Assembly (NCBI GenBank): GCA_947258815.1
Contig: CAMYJW010000029.1
Location: forward strand, 1-64,000
Source of the DNA: an uncultured Sphingomonadaceae bacterium
GTDB lineage: Bacteria > Pseudomonadota > Alphaproteobacteria > Sphingomonadales > Sphingomonadaceae
Direction of reading: 5' to 3'
Length of the DNA stretch: 64,000 nt
Shown: positions 61,113-64,000 of the stretch, piece after piece
Layout: each line of letters begins with the position of its first letter
Position numbering within the stretch: the first letter of the stretch is position 1
Made by a program: the position numbers and the translations under genes
Notes under the pieces: generated by a model
Database searches by the model: none
Seen by the model: the letters and a program-made list of their open reading frames with translations, nothing else
What the model was told of the DNA's origin: nothing

Positions 61113-61748
61113 TCATGCTCCCGAATGACCCTGGGCGACGTGCTCGCGCCGTTCAGCAAGCGCTTGGCGGGTAATCTGCAATGCTGAAGACAGGAACAAA
61201 GACGCCATGATAGCTGCGACCACAAGGTCCGGCCAGCCAGAGGCGGTACCCCAAACACCCAAAGCTGCGATCATTACGGCGACATTGCCGATCGCGTCGT
61301 TACGTGAGCAGAGCCACACCGACCTGACATTGGCGTCGCCATCTTTGAAGCGAATGAGAAGAAACACACTCACCATGTTTGTCAGGAGGGCAAGGAAGCC
61401 GACGGCACCCATGATTTCCGCTTCGGGCGCGCCGACAAAAAAGACATGGTAGATTGTCGAGCCCAGCACCCAAAGGCCCATGAGCAGGAGGCTGATCCCT
61501 TTTGCCAGGGCCGCATTTGTACGTGCGCGGACCGAAGCACCTATCACCGCCAAAGAAATGCCGTAGGTCATGGCATCGCCTAGGAAATCGAGCGCGTCTG
61601 CCTGGAGGGCCTGCGACTTTGCGAGTTGCCCTGCTGCCATTTCAACGACAAACATTGTCGCATTAAGCGCAATGACGATCCAAAGCCTCCGCTTGTAGCT
61701 GTCGGACGCACCGTCGAATTTCGTGTCTTCGCCGCAACAACCTGGCAT
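61113..61748 (-). CDS. CDF-family metal transporter, short form
   Basis: A 211-residue inner-membrane protein with six helices and no C-terminal cytoplasmic domain. The TM2 metal site is DALDFLGDA (D-x3-D as in FieF), and the TM5 site is CSRNDAIGN, with Cys where many CDF proteins have His. The N-terminus has a CC pair (MPGCCGED). It would move divalent metal out of the cytoplasm for CzcCBA to export. It is coupled to the transglutaminase gene (TGATG). Confidence 0.87.
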   Translation of the reverse strand: MPGCCGEDTKFDGASDSYKRRLWIVIALNATMFVVEMAAGQLAKSQALQADALDFLGDAMTYGISLAVIGASVRARTNAALAKGISLLLMGLWVLGSTIYHVFFVGAPEAEIMGAVGFLALLTNMVSVFLLIRFKDGDANVRSVWLCSRNDAIGNVAVMIAALGVWGTASGWPDLVVAAIMASLFLSSALQITRQALAERREHVAQGHSGA

Positions 61749-62515
61749 CAGCGGGTCTCCTGCATCTGACCGGTTAGAATTGTGCGTCCATCATTTGACG
61801 TAGCACCCGGAATCTGAGGAATGATGCCGCTACGCATTTGTGCAACGCGTCGGTTCATCCAGTGACGGACAAAGAAGCGATAGAGAAGACCGCGAGGGCC
61901 AGTCAGCTGACTGTGGACCGCGAAAAAGTCATCAGGACTGTCGAACACCCCGTAGTCAGCCTTGATCCCTGTTTTTTGAATGTAGGTGTTGTCACCCTTC
62001 CATTCGACTTCGGGCATCTGCAAGCAGTTTGTCCCAATACCATAAGCACAGATGGACGAGCGTTGCGGAAAGTGATCCTGAAGCGCGGTGAGCAAAGACT
62101 GATCGAGGATAAAGCCTTCAAGCTCGATCCATCGTCCCTGGTATTCGATTTCAACCCAAGAGTGCAGGATTCTGGCGGGGGCGAGCGGGTAAACGAATTC
62201 TGGAACGATTCCCCTTTGAAGTGCCTTGTCGATCGTGAAGCCGTGAAAACGACAGCGTATCCCAAGCCCACGAAGAAGTGCCATGAGCAGGGTACCCTTG
62301 GTGTTGCATTGGCCGTATCCATCAGCGAGAATTCTCGATGCTGGCAAGGCATCCGCTGCATTATAGCCGAAGCGAACTTCGTTACGGACGAAGTCATAGG
62401 CGGAGCCAATCTTTTCCCAATCCGAGAGGCTCAGCCAGTTACGCTCCTCGATCAGCGCCTTGATGGGCGCTGCGCGAAAATCGACCAGCCGGGTCTCTGC
62501 GAGGAATCGGTCCAT
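61748..62515 (-). CDS. transglutaminase-like protein in the metal operon
   Basis: A 255-residue protein with a papain-like transglutaminase core: ADGYGQCNTKGTLLMALL (C70), RILHSWVEIEYQGRWIELEG (H118 and following Asp/Glu). No signal peptide is visible. The start at 62515 lies beyond the MerR-type promoter; a GTG at 62557 would lie inside it. It is the first gene of the metal operon. Peptidase or thiol chemistry is possible; a role in metal resistance is unproven. Confidence 0.75.
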   Translation of the reverse strand: MDRFLAETRLVDFRAAPIKALIEERNWLSLSDWEKIGSAYDFVRNEVRFGYNAADALPASRILADGYGQCNTKGTLLMALLRGLGIRCRFHGFTIDKALQRGIVPEFVYPLAPARILHSWVEIEYQGRWIELEGFILDQSLLTALQDHFPQRSSICAYGIGTNCLQMPEVEWKGDNTYIQKTGIKADYGVFDSPDDFFAVHSQLTGPRGLLYRFFVRHWMNRRVAQMRSGIIPQIPGATSNDGRTILTGQMQETR

Positions 62516-62555
62516 AATTCTAAAGCCCTGGATTGTCCGTGCGAACTCTTGTAAC

Positions 62556-62574
62556 ACCTCTAGTAACTAGAGGT
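62556..62574 (-). promoter_or_regulatory. MerR-type operator/promoter of the metal operon
   Basis: ACCTCTAGTAACTAGAGGT is a perfect 9-base dyad with a single central base. On the minus strand it sits between -35 TTGAAC (62578-62573) and -10 TACAAG (62553-62548), with a 19-bp spacer, the long spacing that MerR proteins correct on metal binding. Confidence 0.8.
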
Positions 62575-62587
62575 TCAAGAGGTTTTT

Positions 62588-63004
62588 ATGTATTCTATTG
62601 GGGAGCTTTCACGGCGCACCAATGTGAAGGTGCCAACGATCCGTTACTACGAGCAAACTGGGCTCATGAGCGTCCCCGAACGCACTCATGGAAACCAAAG
62701 GCGCTATGATAACGCGGGCCTCGAGCGTCTGACCTTCATCAAGCATGCTCGCGAACTCGGTTTCACTATCGAGGCCATCTCATCCCTTATCGAATTGCAG
62801 GACAACCCCGATCGTTCTTGTGAGGCCGCCACCGAGATTGCGTCCGCGCAGCTGGGCGATGTTCGTGCCCGCATTAAGAAGCTTCGTTCTCTGGAAAAGG
62901 AACTTGCTCGCATTGCAAGAGGGTGTGACGGCGAAGGGAAATCGTCAGACTGCTACGTCCTGGAATCTCTGGCTGACCACCATCATTGCCAGCAGGCGCA
63001 TTAG
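62588..63004 (+). CDS. MerR-family metal sensor (CadR/PbrR type)
   Basis: A 138-residue regulator. The N-terminal HTH is MYSIGELSRRTNVKVPTIRY, YEQTGLMSVPERT; the dimer helix follows. Metal ligands are the Cys in SCEAA and the C-terminal CDGEGKSSDCYVLESLADHH, with HHHCQQAH at the end, the arrangement of the Cd/Pb/Zn sensors. It is divergent from the metal operon and its start lies 13 bases after the dyad. It would activate the efflux genes when metal is present. Confidence 0.92.
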   Translation: MYSIGELSRRTNVKVPTIRYYEQTGLMSVPERTHGNQRRYDNAGLERLTFIKHARELGFTIEAISSLIELQDNPDRSCEAATEIASAQLGDVRARIKKLRSLEKELARIARGCDGEGKSSDCYVLESLADHHHCQQAH

Positions 63005-63014
63005 GACCATTGCC

Positions 63015-64000
63015 CTATCGCCCCTTTTGACCGCGCAGGAACAAGTGCTCGCCACCAAAGACAAAGAACATCCCGATTGCGGCATACGCCACGATGCCAG
63101 GATCGCTTTGAAGTTTGATCCAGGTGAAAGCGCCAAGAACGACTGCATCTGCTGCCAGTGCTGCAAGCAGGATCTCGGCGCGGGCTCCGATCTCCTTGCG
63201 CAGATAGCGCAGCACACCCCAGTGCACGAGCATGTCCATGACCAGGTAGAAGAACACCCCAAGGGCAGCGATTCGTGAGAGGTCGAACAGGACGGCCAGC
63301 GTTCCTGCGACCACCACGGTGTAGACCAACAGGTGACTGCGCAGGCTGCCTGACATCCCGAAATGGCTGTGCGGGATCATCTTCATTTCGGTGAGCATGG
63401 TGAGCATGCGCGATACGGCGAACACGCTCGCCACGACGCCCGAAGCGGTGGCGGTAATGGCAATGACAATCGTGAACCAGAACCCGACGCGGCCAAGCGC
63501 TGGCTCGGCAGCTGCCGCCAGCGAGTAATCACGCGCCGCCTCGATTTGATCGATGTCCAGACTGGCTCCCACGGCAGCTGCAACGAGGAGGTAGGTCACT
63601 ACGCAGATGCCGATGGCGATCATGATCGTGCGCCCGACATTGCGGTGCGGGTCGACTATCTCTCCGCCGCTGTTCGTGATCGTCGTGAACCCCTTGAAGG
63701 CAAGGATGGAGAAAGCGACCGAGGCAACAAGCCCTGACCATCCGAACCCGACTGTCGGTTCGGCGAAGGCACCACCGGAAAACCCGCTCATCCAGAGGGC
63801 TGCGACAGCAAAGATCGCGATGCCGCCGATCTTGATCGCGGACATGACAATCGAGACCATGCTCACCGAGCGATTGCCCGAAGCATTCACAAAATAGGCA
63901 AAGATGATCAGCGCCAGCGCAAGAGCCGACTGCAGGAGGCCATTGTCCTGCAAATCGAACGGTCGCAGCGCGTAGGTGGCAAATGTCCTCGCAACGAGGC
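63015..64000 (-). CDS. APC-family amino-acid permease, C-terminal part (cut by window edge)
   Basis: The visible 328 residues hold about nine membrane helices. Family blocks are SILAFKGFTTITNSGGEIVD, VDPHRNVGRTIMIAIGICVV and AVSRMLTMLTEMKMIPHSHF. The frame is open to 64000, so the N-terminus lies outside. It belongs to the COG0531-type transporters; the substrate is unknown. It converges on merR, with 10 bases between the stops. Whether it belongs to the element is not clear. Confidence 0.82.
   Translation of the reverse strand, partial: LVARTFATYALRPFDLQDNGLLQSALALALIIFAYFVNASGNRSVSMVSIVMSAIKIGGIAIFAVAALWMSGFSGGAFAEPTVGFGWSGLVASVAFSILAFKGFTTITNSGGEIVDPHRNVGRTIMIAIGICVVTYLLVAAAVGASLDIDQIEAARDYSLAAAAEPALGRVGFWFTIVIAITATASGVVASVFAVSRMLTMLTEMKMIPHSHFGMSGSLRSHLLVYTVVVAGTLAVLFDLSRIAALGVFFYLVMDMLVHWGVLRYLRKEIGARAEILLAALAADAVVLGAFTWIKLQSDPGIVAYAAIGMFFVFGGEHLFLRGQKGR

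Larger units (their letters stand above)
33864..64000 (+). mobile_element. integrative element, decayed ICE (right end outside window)
   Basis: The element starts at tRNA-Ser with a tyrosine recombinase and holds transfer genes of the F type (traB, traV, dsbC, traC), a VirB1-like enzyme, a Toprim primase-like gene, defence genes (Gabija-like, AbiE), an S24 repressor, AlpA and a metal-efflux operon. Transfer functions are broken: trbI and traG are fused by a deletion and no traL/E/K or relaxase is seen. The right end is not in the window; how far the metal genes and the permease belong to the element is inferred. Confidence 0.75.

Noticed and set aside
33840..64000. right attachment site inside the window
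   Set aside because: I looked for a second copy of the tRNA-Ser 3' end and found none, so the right end was not called.
1..64000. CRISPR array or rRNA operon
   Set aside because: No regularly spaced repeats of 24-40 bases and no rRNA-like sequence were seen.

Overview
The window is a high-GC alphaproteobacterial chromosome segment. It most likely comes from Sphingomonadales (Erythrobacteraceae or Sphingomonadaceae). This is inferred from the alphaproteobacterial-type SspB, the ybgC-tolQRAB-pal order, the split his cluster, a small PEP-CTERM peptide and the DUF4102-type tRNA integrase; no rRNA is present to confirm it.

Region 1 (1-33863) is mostly core chromosome. At the left edge lies the 3' part of an IS5-family transposase. 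Next to it is an accessory patch: methyltransferase, TetR regulator, a Rieske oxygenase, and the frameshifted remnant of a second Rieske oxygenase. Then follow cspA, a lipoprotein, a one-domain Rieske protein, aquaporin, an M19 dipeptidase and dapD. A three-gene envelope-type operon (small membrane protein, methyltransferase, sulfatase-fold membrane protein) precedes gmk and sspB. The hisB-H-A-F-E genes run up to a HIT protein and the complete ybgC-tolQ-R-A-B-pal envelope cluster. Next come DnaJ-like and DUF123 proteins, an HxlR regulator facing a tautomerase gene with an in-frame amber codon, a DASS transporter, infC (probable AUA start), pdeM, hemF and the (p)ppGpp synthetase/hydrolase rsh.

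Region 2 (33864-64000) is the left part of an integrative element inserted at the 3' end of a tRNA-Ser(GGA) gene, with a tyrosine recombinase right after it. It carries a VirB1-like transglycosylase, a CHC2/Toprim primase-like protein, and the 5' end of a large methylase/helicase gene. That gene is cut off by a defence island: a Gabija-like pair (OLD-type ATPase/Toprim nuclease plus UvrD-like helicase), a HEPN-motif protein, a CoiA-like nuclease remnant and an unknown protein. An AbiE toxin-antitoxin pair and a LexA/CI-like S24 repressor come next. The F-type transfer genes traB-traV-dsbC-traC are intact, but trbI is fused to the end of traG by a deletion, and no traL/E/K or relaxase is visible. 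The element is therefore probably unable to transfer itself. The right side holds an AlpA-like regulator and a MerR-controlled czc-type metal efflux operon (transglutaminase, CDF transporter, CzcI-like, CzcC, CzcB, CzcA), then an APC permease cut by the window edge.

The most interesting signal is a repeated operator, two RTGTTY half-sites as direct repeats exactly 11 bp apart. It occurs five times, always in the element and always in front of key genes: integrase, transglycosylase/primase, S24 repressor, traB and the HTH-alpA pair. It is often accompanied by TGTAGGAAA. I read it as the binding site of an element-wide regulon, probably controlled by the S24 repressor.
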